The position numbers were made by a program, and so were the translations under genes. 64,000 nucleotides of DNA. Source: Pseudomonas entomophila L48. GTDB lineage: Bacteria > Pseudomonadota > Gammaproteobacteria > Pseudomonadales > Pseudomonadaceae. The DNA lies in contig NC_008027.1 in assembly GCF_000026105.1 (NCBI RefSeq), positions 5,786,501 to 5,850,500 on the forward strand. The letters run 5' to 3'. The notes under the pieces were generated by a model, which was not told the origin of the DNA, ran no database searches, and was given only the letters and a program-made list of their open reading frames with translations. Below, one piece after another: positions 37,198 through 46,943 of the stretch (the first letter of the stretch is position 1; every line of letters starts with the position of its first letter).

Positions 37198-40074
37198 TCA
37201 CCGCATCAGGTGAACTGTAGGTCGCTCCAGCAAGGCCTGGAATGCATCCGCGTCCACCGGCCGACTGATCAGGTAGCCCTGGACTTCGTCGCAACCGTGC
37301 TCACGCAGGAATGCCAGTTGCTCCAGGGTTTCCACCCCTTCGGCGACCACCTTCAATTGCAGGCTCTTGGCCATGGCGATGATCGCCCGGGTGATAGCTG
37401 CGTCCTGGCTGCCCTCTAGCAGGCCACGGATGAAAGCCTGGTCGATTTTCACGTAGTCCACCGGGAAGCGCTTGAGGTAGCTCAGCGACGAGTAGCCGGT
37501 ACCAAAATCGTCGATCGCCAGCTTCACGCCCAACGCATGCAACTGCTCGAAGGTGGCGATGATGTGCTCCACGCTGTCCAGCAACTGGCTTTCAGTCAGC
37601 TCAAGTTCCAGCAGATGCGGTGCCAAACCTGACTCCTGCAGGACCTGACGCACCAGGCTGACCAGTTTACCCTGGCGCAACTGGTACACCGACAGGTTGA
37701 CCGAAACACGTACCTCCAGCCCCTGGCGCAACCATTCGCAGGCCTGCCAGCACGCCTGGCGCAAGACGAACTCACCCATCGGCGCGATCAGCCCGGTCTC
37801 CTCCGCCAGCCCGATGAACTCGCCGGGCGGGACCATGCCCCATTGCGGATGCTGCCAGCGCACCAGCGCCTCGGCCGCATGCAGTTGCCCTGTGCGCAGG
37901 CACAGCTTGGGTTGGTAGTACACCAGCAGCTGGCCTTCATCGATGGCCTTGCGTAGTTGGTTCTCCAGTTGCAGGCGCTCCAGGGTGCTGGCGCGCAGGC
38001 TCTCGGTATAGAACTGGAAGTTGTCGCCCCCCAGGTGCTTGGCATGTTGCTTGGCCATGTCGGCCTGGCTGACCAGCGCATTGATGTCGAAGGAGGCGTC
38101 CGCCAGCACGCTGATGCCCACCGACGCGCTGACCACCAACTCATGGCCACCCAGCCGCTGCGGCACCCGCAGTTTGTCCAACAGGCGTGTGGTCACGCGC
38201 ACCAGGCTCGACAGGTTGGTGTAGCCATCGAACAGAATGGCGAACTCGTCACCCGACAGGCGTGCCACGGTGTCGGCTTCCGGCACCGCGTTGGCGATGC
38301 GTTGCGCCATCTTCTTCAGCAATTCGTCGGCCAACTCATGGCCGAGGCTTTCATTGAGCAGCTTGAAGCGATCGAGGTCGACATGCAGCAGCGCCAGGCT
38401 GCGCCCGTTCAGGCGCAGACGCTGGGCGGCGTCGTGCAGCCGCAGGCGGAACAGGGCGCGGTTGGCCAGCCCCGTGAGGTCGTCGTAATGGGCAAGGTAA
38501 CGCAGGCGCTCTTCCGATTCGCGGCGCGCCGACAGGTCGGTGAAGAAGCCGACGATATTGACGATCCTGCCCCGTGCGTCGCGCACGCTGTTGAGCTGCA
38601 ACCATTGCGGGTAGAGCTCGCCATTCTTGCGCGCTTCGACCAACTCGCCCTGCCAGCCGCCGTGCTGTTCCAGTGCCTGGTCGATCGCCTGGCTGTGCCG
38701 GCGCGCGTCACGGCTGCAGGGCAACTCCAGGGCGTTGCGGGCAATCAATTCGGCGCGACCGTAGCCGGTGACGTCGCAGAACGCCTGATTGACCGCCAGC
38801 AACTGGTAATCGGCCCCCAGGATGGCGATGCCTTCGCTGGCCGCCTCGAACACCGTGGCGGCCAGGCGCTGCTGTTCTTCCTGCTCCTTGCGGGCAGTGA
38901 TATCGCGTCGAGTCCCCAGCATGCGGGTCACCTTGCCGTCCGAGGAACGCTCCACCGCCCTTCCGCGGTCCTCGATCCAGCACCAATGGCCCTGGACGTG
39001 ACGTATGCGGTACTCGACCCGGTAGTCCTCGGTGCGGCCTTTCAGGTGCTCGACCAGCGTTCGCCGCAGCAGCGGCAAGTCGTCAGGGTGCAGGCGCGGC
39101 TTGAGGTCGGCGCGTACCGAACGCACCTGGTCGGAGTCCAGGCCGAACAACGTCTGCAACTGAGTGTGGTGAACTTCGTCGGTCTGCAGGTTCCAGTCCC
39201 ACAAGCCCAGCTCGCTCGCTTCGAGTGCCAACGCCAGGCGTTCCTCGCTCTTGCTCAGCGCCTGGTTGGCCAGGTCCAGTTCATGGCTGCGTTGCGCCAC
39301 CCGCAATTCCAGGCCCGCTTGGGCCAGGCGCAGTTCTTCTTCAGCTTGACGACGCTGGCGGACTTCGGCGCTGAGCTGGTGGTTGAGGTCCGCGCCATGG
39401 CGCTGGGCACTTTGCAGGTGCTCGATCAGTGCCTGGTTCTGGAAGCGGCGCAGCAGGCCACGTTCGATCAGCCGGTTGACCTGCCAGGCCACCACCATCA
39501 ATGCCCCTAGCAGGATCAGCCCGAGCCAGCCCCAGCCCCGCTGGTGACCCGTGTCATAGACGAACAGGAAAACGATCGGCGGCAGCAGGCAAGGCAAGGC
39601 GAAACTGAGGAATGCCGGCAGGCTCACGGCGTAGGCGACACTGGCCGACAATGCCGCCGTCCCCAGCAGACCGAACACCCAGGCCTGCTGCACGAAGTTG
39701 TCCACAGGCACCAAGGCGATCGCCGCACTGGCGAGCGTCAATCCGCTGAACGCGGACCCGCACAGGAACATCCGCCGCCAGGTCGGCATGGCCTGGCGCC
39801 CGGGCGGGGCGGCGTCGAAAGCCGCCACCTGGATCACCCGCAAGGCCACCAGCGCCAGCAGCCAGGTCATCCACACGCCGACCAGCAGGTAGCGCGCAGG
39901 GCTCCACAGCAGCCAGGCACTCAGCAGGCCGGTGATCAACATGAACAGCGTGGGCAACAGGGAGCCTTGGTACAGCAGGCGGGTGCGCTCGACCGACAGC
40001 TGGGTGGCGAATTGCCTGCGAACGCTCCGTGTCGTCTCCGGCGATGCTCCGATCGCCATGCAATCCTGGGTCAT
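37198..40074 (-). CDS. Membrane-bound GGDEF/EAL protein with two PAS domains
   Basis: The roughly 958-residue protein has an N-terminal membrane region of five to six helices (about 30-190), a coiled coil (about 210-280), a PAS_3-like domain (about 290-395), a second PAS (about 410-510), a GGDEF domain (about 530-690) and an EAL domain (about 705-945). The GGDEF motif reads SGDEF (near 607), so cyclase activity is doubtful, while the EAL domain keeps AEALVRWQH and [10 protein letters not shown] and should hydrolyse cyclic di-GMP. Start at 40074 is the longest reasonable choice; an ATG at 40059 has a better AGGA site. It likely adjusts biofilm or motility. Confidence 0.9.
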   Translation of the reverse strand: MTQDCMAIGASPETTRSVRRQFATQLSVERTRLLYQGSLLPTLFMLITGLLSAWLLWSPARYLLVGVWMTWLLALVALRVIQVAAFDAAPPGRQAMPTWRRMFLCGSAFSGLTLASAAIALVPVDNFVQQAWVFGLLGTAALSASVAYAVSLPAFLSFALPCLLPPIVFLFVYDTGHQRGWGWLGLILLGALMVVAWQVNRLIERGLLRRFQNQALIEHLQSAQRHGADLNHQLSAEVRQRRQAEEELRLAQAGLELRVAQRSHELDLANQALSKSEERLALALEASELGLWDWNLQTDEVHHTQLQTLFGLDSDQVRSVRADLKPRLHPDDLPLLRRTLVEHLKGRTEDYRVEYRIRHVQGHWCWIEDRGRAVERSSDGKVTRMLGTRRDITARKEQEEQQRLAATVFEAASEGIAILGADYQLLAVNQAFCDVTGYGRAELIARNALELPCSRDARRHSQAIDQALEQHGGWQGELVEARKNGELYPQWLQLNSVRDARGRIVNIVGFFTDLSARRESEERLRYLAHYDDLTGLANRALFRLRLHDAAQRLRLNGRSLALLHVDLDRFKLLNESLGHELADELLKKMAQRIANAVPEADTVARLSGDEFAILFDGYTNLSSLVRVTTRLLDKLRVPQRLGGHELVVSASVGISVLADASFDINALVSQADMAKQHAKHLGGDNFQFYTESLRASTLERLQLENQLRKAIDEGQLLVYYQPKLCLRTGQLHAAEALVRWQHPQWGMVPPGEFIGLAEETGLIAPMGEFVLRQACWQACEWLRQGLEVRVSVNLSVYQLRQGKLVSLVRQVLQESGLAPHLLELELTESQLLDSVEHIIATFEQLHALGVKLAIDDFGTGYSSLSYLKRFPVDYVKIDQAFIRGLLEGSQDAAITRAIIAMAKSLQLKVVAEGVETLEQLAFLREHGCDEVQGYLISRPVDADAFQALLERPTVHLMR

Positions 40075-40314
40075 AGGGCTGGATTCTTGTTGTGTTCTTG
40101 TTATGGCAGACCGCAAATGTGCAGCGAGCATACACAAGCGTCGCACCGGACCAAACTGCTCTGCGTCATGATTTCGAAAATGTCTGTTGCGTCGAAGTGC
40201 GACCGCTCAACCACGCCGACCCGCCACCCTTATCGATGAACGGCGGATCGCCGACGAGACGAATTGCACCGCAGGCGTTTGCCCCTGCCCCCCGCCCGGC
40301 CCTAGAATGGCCGG
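40075..40314. other. Divergent intergenic region before uvrD
   Basis: This 240-bp gap separates the GGDEF/EAL gene and uvrD. No LexA box (CTGT-N8-ACAG) and no obvious strong promoter was found by eye. Confidence 0.3.
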
Positions 40315-42498
40315 ATGCGCAATGATGACCTCTCCCTCCTGCTGAACTCCCTCAACGACGCTCAACGCCAGGCCGTGGCGGCCCAGGTCGGGCGGCAATT
40401 GGTGCTGGCCGGCGCCGGCTCGGGCAAGACCCGCGTGCTGGTGCACCGTATCGCCTGGCTGATCCAGGTCGTGCAAGCCTCGCCGCATTCGATCCTGTCG
40501 GTGACGTTCACCAACAAGGCCGCGGCGGAAATGCGCCACCGCATCGAGCAATTGCTGGGCATCAACCCGGCCGGCATGTGGGTCGGTACCTTCCACGGCC
40601 TGGCCCACCGCCTGTTACGGGCGCACTGGCAGGAAGCGGGGCTGGCGCAGAATTTCCAGATCCTCGACAGCGACGACCAGCAGCGCCTGATCAAGCGGGT
40701 GATCCGCGAGATGGGTCTCGACGAGCAGAAATGGCCCGCGCGCCAGGTCCAGTGGTTCATCAACGGGCAGAAGGACGAAGGTCTGCGCCCACGGCATATC
40801 CAGGCCAGCGGCGACCTGTTCCTGACCACCATGCGTGACATCTACAGCGCATACGAGCAAGCCTGCGAGCGCGCCGGGGTCATCGACTTCTCCGAGCTTT
40901 TGCTGCGCGCTCTCGACCTGTGGCGCGACCAGCCAGGGTTGCTCGAACACTACCAGCGCCGCTTCCGGCACATCCTGGTGGACGAGTTCCAGGACACCAA
41001 CGCCGTGCAATACGCCTGGCTGCGTCTGCTGGCCGGCGGCGGCGACAGCCTGATGGCGGTGGGTGACGACGACCAGTCGATCTACGGCTGGCGCGGCGCC
41101 AAGATCGAGAACATCCACCAGTACACCGCCGACTTCCCGGACGCCGAGCTGATCCGCCTGGAGCAGAACTACCGCTCCACCGGTGGCATCCTCAAGGCCG
41201 CCAACGCCTTGATCGCCAACAACAGCGGGCGCCTGGGCAAGGAGCTGTGGACCGACCTGGGTGAAGGCGAGCCGCTGACGCTCTACGCCGCCTTCAACGA
41301 ACACGACGAAGCGCGCTATGTGGTCGAGACCATCGAAAGCCTGATCAAGCAGGGCAACGCCCGCAGCGATATCGCCATCCTGTATCGCTCCAACGCCCAG
41401 TCGCGGGTGTTGGAGGAGGCCTTGCTGCGCGAGCGCATCCCCTACCGCATCTACGGCGGCCAGCGCTTCTTCGAACGCGCCGAGATCAAGAACGCCATGG
41501 CCTACCTGCGCTTGCTCGAAGGCCGCGGCAACGACGCGGCGCTGGAGCGGGTGATCAACGTGCCGCCACGTGGTATCGGCGAGAAGACCGTCGAGGCCAT
41601 TCGCGAGCATGCCCGTCACAGCCAGTCGTCGATGTGGGACGCGATGTGCCAGCTGCTCGCCGCCAAGGCCCTCAAAGGCCGCGCCGCCAGCGCCCTGGGC
41701 GCATTCATCGAGCTGCTCGACAACCTCGCCGCCAAGGTGCTGGACATGCCGCTGCACCTGATGACCCAGACGGTCATCGAGCAGTCCGGCCTGATCATCT
41801 ACCACCAGGAAGAAAAGGGTGAAAAGGGCCAGGCACGGGTGGAAAACCTTGAAGAACTGGTCAGCGCCGCGCGCAACTTCGAGACCAGCGACGAGGATGC
41901 CGACCTGACGCCGTTGTCGGCGTTCCTCGGTCACGCCTCGCTGGAGGCCGGCGACAGCCAGGCCGACGAGCACGAGGACAGCATCCAGCTGATGACCCTG
42001 CACAGTGCCAAGGGTCTGGAATTCCCGTACGTGTTCCTGGTGGGCATGGAGGAAGGGCTGTTCCCGCACAAGATGAGCCTGGAAGAGCCCGGCCGCTTGG
42101 AAGAGGAACGCCGCCTGGCCTACGTGGGCATTACCCGGGCCATGCGTCAGCTGGTCATGACCTACGCCGAGACCCGCCGTCTGTATGGCAGCGAAACGTA
42201 CAACAAGGTGTCGCGCTTCGTCCGCGAGATCCCGGCGGGCCTGGTGCAGGAAGTGCGCCTGTCGAACTCCGTCAGCCGCCCCTTCGGCGGCGCAAAGACG
42301 CCTGCCAGCAGCCTGTTCGCCAACGCCAGCATCCCGCAGACCGCCTTCAGCCTCGGCCAGCGGGTGCAGCACGCGGTGTTCGGCGAGGGCGTGATCCTCA
42401 ACTTCGAGGGTTCCGGCGCCCAGGCGCGGGTGCAGGTGAACTTCTCCGAGGGCAGCAAGTGGCTGATGCTCGGTTACGCCAAGCTCGAAGCCATCTGA
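40315..42498 (+). CDS. uvrD: DNA helicase II, UvrD
   Basis: The 727-residue superfamily 1A 3'-5' helicase unwinds DNA in nucleotide excision and mismatch repair. Motifs are motif I AGAGSGKT (32-39), Ia FTNKAAAEM, II VDEFQDTN (near 222), III GDDDQSIYGWRGA, IV EQNYRS, V LMTLHSAKGLEF and VI YVGITRA. The C-terminal Tudor-like segment (LGQRVQHAVFGEGVILNFEG) typical of UvrD/PcrA is present, which favours UvrD over Rep. The length is normal. Confidence 0.96.
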   Translation: MRNDDLSLLLNSLNDAQRQAVAAQVGRQLVLAGAGSGKTRVLVHRIAWLIQVVQASPHSILSVTFTNKAAAEMRHRIEQLLGINPAGMWVGTFHGLAHRLLRAHWQEAGLAQNFQILDSDDQQRLIKRVIREMGLDEQKWPARQVQWFINGQKDEGLRPRHIQASGDLFLTTMRDIYSAYEQACERAGVIDFSELLLRALDLWRDQPGLLEHYQRRFRHILVDEFQDTNAVQYAWLRLLAGGGDSLMAVGDDDQSIYGWRGAKIENIHQYTADFPDAELIRLEQNYRSTGGILKAANALIANNSGRLGKELWTDLGEGEPLTLYAAFNEHDEARYVVETIESLIKQGNARSDIAILYRSNAQSRVLEEALLRERIPYRIYGGQRFFERAEIKNAMAYLRLLEGRGNDAALERVINVPPRGIGEKTVEAIREHARHSQSSMWDAMCQLLAAKALKGRAASALGAFIELLDNLAAKVLDMPLHLMTQTVIEQSGLIIYHQEEKGEKGQARVENLEELVSAARNFETSDEDADLTPLSAFLGHASLEAGDSQADEHEDSIQLMTLHSAKGLEFPYVFLVGMEEGLFPHKMSLEEPGRLEEERRLAYVGITRAMRQLVMTYAETRRLYGSETYNKVSRFVREIPAGLVQEVRLSNSVSRPFGGAKTPASSLFANASIPQTAFSLGQRVQHAVFGEGVILNFEGSGAQARVQVNFSEGSKWLMLGYAKLEAI

Positions 42499-42499
42499 C

Positions 42500-42585
42500 G
42501 TAGGAGCCAGCCTTGCTGGCGAAGCAGGCGCCGCGGTGGATGGCACCGGCTGCGCCGGTGTTCGCCGGCAAGGCCGGCTCCTACA
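42500..42585. repeat. REP inverted pair with imperfect left member
   Basis: A diverged REP (GTAGGAGCCAGCCTTGCTGG) and a facing consensus copy lie between uvrD and the Tim44-like gene, with a small CACCGGCTGCGCCGGTG hairpin between. Confidence 0.75.
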
Positions 42586-42704
42586 ATGGCGCGCGCCTTC
42601 TGACTATCAGGCAAAAGCTCGAAACATCTTGTCGCTGGCCATGTCTGCTGCTTCATGTGCACCATGACGCGCGTGCAATCCACAAAAATGGGAACCCCCA
42701 ACTT

Positions 42705-43550
42705 ATGCAACGTTTTCTTAGCATCGCTCTGGCGCTTTGCGTCGGCCTGACGCTGAGCCTCGACGCCAACGCCAAGCGCTTCGGTGGCGGCAAGAGCTCG
42801 GGCTCCGCGCCAATCCACCAAACCCGCCAGGCCACCCCGACCACGCCAGCCGCCGCACCGACCGTCCCAGGCCGTGCGCCAGCCGCCAGCGGCGCTTCGC
42901 GTTGGCTGGGCCCGCTGGCCGGCATCGCCGCCGGTGGCCTGCTGGCCTCCATGTTCATGGGCGACGGCTTCGAGGGCATGCAGATCCTCGACTTCCTGCT
43001 CATGGGCCTGATCGCCTTCCTGGTATTCCGCTTCATCGCCGCGCGCCGTCGCCAGCAGCAGCCGCAACACGCTGCCGCCGGTCACGCCCCGTACCAGCGC
43101 GAAGCCCAGCCGCAGGCTGCTCCACAGCCGATCTTCGGCGGCTCTGCCGCACCGGTCGCCTCGCCTGTGATCAACGCCCCGGCCTGGTTCAACGAAGCCA
43201 GCTTCCTGGCCGCCGCCCGTTCGCACTTCCAGTCTCTGCAGCAGCACTGGGACGCCAACGAGATGGACAAGATCGCCGAATTCGTCACTCCACAGATGCT
43301 CGACTTCCTCAAGCGCGAGCGCGCTGAGGAAGGTGAGGGCTTCCAGTCCACCTACATCGACGACCTCGATGTGCAACTGGAAGGCGTCGACGACCGCGCC
43401 GACAAGACCATCGCCACCCTCACCTTCCGTGGCGTATCGAAGACCTCGCGCTTCGACCAGGGCGAGGTGTTCAACGAGAGTTGGCACATGGAACGCGCAC
43501 AGGGCGAAAACCAGCCTTGGCTGCTGGCCGGTATCCGCCAAAACGGTTAA
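42705..43550 (+). CDS. Tim44-like domain membrane protein
   Basis: The 281-residue protein has a signal-like N-terminal helix (MQRFLSIALALCVGLTLSL), a low-complexity Ala/Pro/Thr stretch, one or two membrane segments (about 70-110: LAGIAAGGLLASMFMG, FLLMGLIAFLVFRFI) and a C-terminal Tim44-like domain (about 160-278; WFNEASFLAAARSHFQSLQQ). Bacterial members are inner-membrane proteins of unknown role. The start at 42705 follows GGGAA; earlier in-frame codons overlap the REP pair. A terminator follows. Confidence 0.88.
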   Translation: MQRFLSIALALCVGLTLSLDANAKRFGGGKSSGSAPIHQTRQATPTTPAAAPTVPGRAPAASGASRWLGPLAGIAAGGLLASMFMGDGFEGMQILDFLLMGLIAFLVFRFIAARRRQQQPQHAAAGHAPYQREAQPQAAPQPIFGGSAAPVASPVINAPAWFNEASFLAAARSHFQSLQQHWDANEMDKIAEFVTPQMLDFLKRERAEEGEGFQSTYIDDLDVQLEGVDDRADKTIATLTFRGVSKTSRFDQGEVFNESWHMERAQGENQPWLLAGIRQNG

Positions 43551-43570
43551 CCGTCGCACGTTGTACAAAA

Positions 43571-43596
43571 AACCCCGGGCCTGTCCCGGGGTTTTT
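43571..43596 (+). terminator. Rho-independent terminator after the Tim44-like gene
   Basis: Perfect 9-bp stem AACCCCGGG / CCCGGGGTT with a 5-base loop is followed by T-rich sequence. An A-run precedes it, so it could also work in reverse. Confidence 0.85.
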
Positions 43597-43664
43597 GCTT
43601 TTGCCAGACTCGACTACTAGGGTATAACGCGCAGCGTTGTCATCTAGGTCAGAGGAAGTGAACC

Positions 43665-44072
43665 GTGGAAGAAGTGATCGAACAACTCCGTGAAGCCAAC
43701 GAACCGGTGCCGGTGCCGCTGGATCTGCCGGACGAGGATCAGTTGGTCGAGGTCGAGGAACAGCTGTTCATCAACATTCCCTTCGTGTTCAAGGAATTCC
43801 TGCTAACCGTCAGTGACGTGGTGTATGGCAGCCTGGAGCCGGTGACCGCCACTGACCCGCAATCCCATACCTACCTGCCGGAAGTCGCGGCCACTGCCTG
43901 GGACGCCGGCGTCCCTCGCGATCTCATCCCGATCTGCCAGGACGGCGACGATTACTACTGCGTCGAGGAAGACGGCACCGTGGTGCTGTGGTCAGGTGAA
44001 GAAGAGATCGTCACCGAAGAAAGCTGGGAATCGGTGTGGCACTGGGCCCGGGATGTCTGGCTGGAAAGCTGA
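43665..44072 (+). CDS. SMI1/KNR4 (SUKH) family protein
   Basis: The 135-residue acidic protein has the SUKH fold pattern (VEVEEQLFINIPFVFKEFLL, then IPICQDGDDYYCVEEDG and VVLWSGEEE). SUKH proteins are often immunity proteins of contact-dependent toxins, but single chromosomal copies without a toxin are common in pseudomonads. No toxin gene adjoins it. The GTG start at 43665 follows AGAGGA at eight bases. Codon use matches the core genome, so a resident role is more likely. Confidence 0.85.
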   Translation: MEEVIEQLREANEPVPVPLDLPDEDQLVEVEEQLFINIPFVFKEFLLTVSDVVYGSLEPVTATDPQSHTYLPEVAATAWDAGVPRDLIPICQDGDDYYCVEEDGTVVLWSGEEEIVTEESWESVWHWARDVWLES

Positions 44073-44209
44073 ATGAGAAATACCCGCACAAAATAATGGC
44101 TCTTAGCTATCAAGCCTCGTAGAATCGCCAGGCTCTCTGCGCCTGGCGACATCGCTACCGCTCCATCCCCTCGGACGACGGTGACGTCTCGCGCAGAAGG
44201 CGATAACCC

Positions 44210-45970
44210 TCAGTGCGAATTTTCCCGGCTGCTCTCCAGCGTCTCCAGCAAGGCGACCTGCATCCGCGTGTGCACCCGGACGAACCAGCGCCATAGCAAC
44301 GCCACCACCACTGCCGCGACCATCGCAATGATCAGCAGCAGTTCATTGGTCGGCAGAATGCTCGCCGACAACGCTGCCAGCAGCAGGAAGATCACCAGCA
44401 GCGACAGCAGTGGTATCACCTCGGCAATCACGCGCCGCACGCGTTGGGTGTGCCGCCCGGCCATTTCCGGCTTGACCCCCATCTCCGCCAGCAGCATCGA
44501 CAACGCCTTGAGCTTGCGATAGGCCGCGATCAGGAACGGCAACGACAGCAACAAGGCCGCCCCCCATATCAACGCCTTCTGTTGGCCGACATCGCCGACC
44601 CATTCGCTGAGCCAGGTGCCGATGCGCCCGGCGAAATAGCCACCACTGAAGAAGATGGCGATCACCAGCGCCAGGTTCACCCCAACTTGCAACAAGATGC
44701 GCCGGATCATCGCCGCCAGCATGGCGCCTTCGCCCTGCGGCTGGATGCTGCGCAGCCATTCACCATACAACGACAGCACCCGTGCCAGCCGGCTCGGCAC
44801 CACCTTGCCGAGCTTCAGCGACAACGGGTCGGCCGCGCGGATCAGGTAAGGCGTCAACAAGGTGGTGATGGCCGACACCGCCACCGCGACGGGGTAGAGA
44901 AAATCGCTGGTGACCTGCAGGGTCATGCCCAGCGCCGCAATGATGAACGAGAACTCGCCGATCTGCGAAAGCCCCATGCCCACGCGCAGCGAAGTGCGTC
45001 CGTCATTGCCGGCAATGAAGGCTCCCATGCCGCAGGAGAGCATCTTGCCCAGCACCACCGCCAGGGTGATCACCACGATTGGCCAGGCGTACTCGACAAG
45101 GATCGCCGGGTCGATCATCAGGCCAATGGCGACAAAGAAGATCGCGCTGAACAGGTCGCGAACCGGCTCGATCAAGCGTTCGATCTTCAGCAACTGGCGC
45201 GATTCGGCCATGATCGCGCCGATCAGGAAGGCGCCGAGCACCATGCTGTACTCAAGCTTGACCACCAGCAGGCAGAAGCCGAAGCACAGCCCCAGCACGG
45301 TGATCAGCAGCATCTCGTTGCTTTCGAACTTCGCCACGTACGCCAACAGCCGCGGTACCAGCAGGATGCCGATGACCAACGCGACGATCATGAACAGCGA
45401 CAGCTTGCCCACGGTGGAGAACACCTCGCCGGAGCTGACCGTGCCGCTGACGGCGATACCCGACAGCAGCGCGATGATGCCGATGCCCAGGATGTCCTCG
45501 ACGATCAGCACACCGAAGATCAGCTGGGCGAAGCGCTCGTTCTTCATCTTCAGGTCGTTGAGCGCCTTGACGATGATGGTGGTCGAGGAAATCGCCAGGA
45601 TCGCCCCGAGGAACAGCGAGTCCATGGTGTTCCAACCGAACCAACGGCCGATCTCGAAACCGATCCAGATCATCAGGACGATTTCCAGGAAGGCGGCGAT
45701 GAACGCCGTGGCCCCCACCTTGAACAACTTGCGCAGGCTGAATTCCAGCCCCAGGCAGAACATCAGGAAGATCACCCCCAGTTCGGCGAGGGTCTTGATC
45801 GTGTCTTCATCGTGAATCAGCCCGAACGGCGGGGTGTGCGGGCCGATGATGAAGCCGGCGACGATGTAGCCCAGCACCACTGGTTGCTTGAGGCGGTGGA
45901 AGAGAATGGTGACCACCCCGGCGACCAGCATGATCACCGCCAGATCCTGGATGAAGCTGATGGCATGCAT
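44210..45970 (-). CDS. CPA2-family cation:proton antiporter
   Basis: The 586-residue inner-membrane protein has a Na+/H+ exchanger domain of about 12 helices (FHRLKQPVVLGYIVAGFIIG, VGVIFLMFCLGLEFSL as GVIFLMFCLGLEF) related to KefB/YbaL. The usual C-terminal TrkA-N/RCK nucleotide-binding domain is missing; instead more hydrophobic segments (about 440-570) follow. Transport of K+ or Na+ in exchange for protons is likely, regulation unknown. The start at 45970 (MHAISFIQDL) follows AAGGAG. Confidence 0.88.
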   Translation of the reverse strand: MHAISFIQDLAVIMLVAGVVTILFHRLKQPVVLGYIVAGFIIGPHTPPFGLIHDEDTIKTLAELGVIFLMFCLGLEFSLRKLFKVGATAFIAAFLEIVLMIWIGFEIGRWFGWNTMDSLFLGAILAISSTTIIVKALNDLKMKNERFAQLIFGVLIVEDILGIGIIALLSGIAVSGTVSSGEVFSTVGKLSLFMIVALVIGILLVPRLLAYVAKFESNEMLLITVLGLCFGFCLLVVKLEYSMVLGAFLIGAIMAESRQLLKIERLIEPVRDLFSAIFFVAIGLMIDPAILVEYAWPIVVITLAVVLGKMLSCGMGAFIAGNDGRTSLRVGMGLSQIGEFSFIIAALGMTLQVTSDFLYPVAVAVSAITTLLTPYLIRAADPLSLKLGKVVPSRLARVLSLYGEWLRSIQPQGEGAMLAAMIRRILLQVGVNLALVIAIFFSGGYFAGRIGTWLSEWVGDVGQQKALIWGAALLLSLPFLIAAYRKLKALSMLLAEMGVKPEMAGRHTQRVRRVIAEVIPLLSLLVIFLLLAALSASILPTNELLLIIAMVAAVVVALLWRWFVRVHTRMQVALLETLESSRENSH

Positions 45971-46244
45971 GGCGTGGTACTCCTTGTTCTCGATGCACGG
46001 GGCGAACCGCTCCTCTGCCGGAAAACCCTGAACACGGAGCAGGCACATACTGTTCTGATAGACGGAAAAGCCCACGTTGCATGGGCGTCGTCAGGTTAAC
46101 ATCGCGCCTTGCCACAAATGGCCGATGCAATATGCAGAAACAGATCGGCCGATTCGACACCGCCGATGGCAAAATTGTCGTGACGATGGAGCGTCAGCCG
46201 ACGTCCCGTACCAGGATGGGAAACCTCAAAAGAGGGGAACAGAA

Positions 46245-46781
46245 GTGTCAGCAGATACCCGCCCCGATTCAGCGCAAACTCACCGTGAGCTCTCTATGGA
46301 ACCTGGAAACGCCCAGTTGACCATGACCGTCCTGATGACACCGGACATGGCCAACTTCTCTGGCAACGTACACGGCGGCACCCTGCTCAAGTACCTCGAC
46401 GAAGTGGCCTATGCCTGCGCCAGCCGTTATGCCGGCACCTACGTGGTCACCCTGTCGGTGGACCAGGTGATCTTCCGCGAACCGGTGCATGTCGGGGAGC
46501 TGGTGACCTTCCTGGCGTCGGTCAACTACACCGGCAACACCTCGATGGAAGTGGGTATCAAGGTGGTCACCGAGAACATCCGTGAACGCTCGGTACGCCA
46601 CTCCAACAGCTGCTTCTTCACCATGGTCGCGGTCGACGACGACCGCCGTCCGGTGAAAGTGCCACCACGCCAGCCCCAGTCCAGCGAAGAAAAGCGCCGC
46701 TTCCTGCAAGGCCAGCAGCGCCGCCAGATCCGCCAGGAGCTGGAGCAGCGCTACCAGGACCTGAAGACCGACGCCATCTAG
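46245..46781 (+). CDS. Acyl-CoA thioesterase, hotdog family
   Basis: The 178-residue protein is a hotdog acyl-CoA thioesterase (BFIT/YciA-like) with TPDMANFSGNVHGGTLLKYLDE and VTLSVDQVIFREPV. GTG at 46245 follows AGAGGGG at eight bases, the best site; ATG at 46296 (MEPGNAQLT) would give 161 residues and a weaker GAG site. The C-terminus is Arg/Gln-rich (QGQQRRQIRQELEQRYQ). The stop TAG lies within the CTAG at the edge of the palindromic element, which inserted between this gene and pdxY. Confidence 0.88.
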   Translation: MSADTRPDSAQTHRELSMEPGNAQLTMTVLMTPDMANFSGNVHGGTLLKYLDEVAYACASRYAGTYVVTLSVDQVIFREPVHVGELVTFLASVNYTGNTSMEVGIKVVTENIRERSVRHSNSCFFTMVAVDDDRRPVKVPPRQPQSSEEKRRFLQGQQRRQIRQELEQRYQDLKTDAI

Positions 46782-46943
46782 TGTCCTGTCTCGGAAATAC
46801 GTTCTCTTTTGGCGAGTGGCTTGGGTGTTCGGCCAAGGCGCCGCGACGAGTCATAGCAGGGCTATGGCGAGGAGTGGCAACGCCGGCCGGGCGCCCAAGA
46901 CGCCGCCAAAAGTGAACAGCTTATTTCCGAGACTGGACACTAG
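46778..46943. mobile_element. 166-bp palindromic MITE-like element inserted at CTAG
   Basis: The element begins CTAGTGTCCTGTCTCGGAA and ends in the matching TTCCGAGACTGGACACTAG. The first 22 bases pair with the last 22 with one mismatch, and pairing continues imperfectly (TTTTGGCG / CGCCAAAA) to a centre at CATAGC-AGG-GCTATG (46852-46866). No transposase is encoded. CTAG at each end looks like a duplicated 4-bp target. The element sits exactly between the stop codons of two convergent genes. Confidence 0.8.

Noticed and set aside
40075..40314. Search for a LexA box before uvrD
   Set aside because: No CTGT-N8-ACAG match was found in the gap.
43665..44072. SUKH protein as an immunity gene of a toxin system
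   Set aside because: No toxin, Rhs or effector gene is adjacent, and codon use is that of the core genome.
44444..46099. A 551-codon plus-strand frame opposite the antiporter gene
   Set aside because: It encodes Gln/Asp/His-rich sequence expected from the reverse of membrane-helix codons; the antiporter frame is clearly real.
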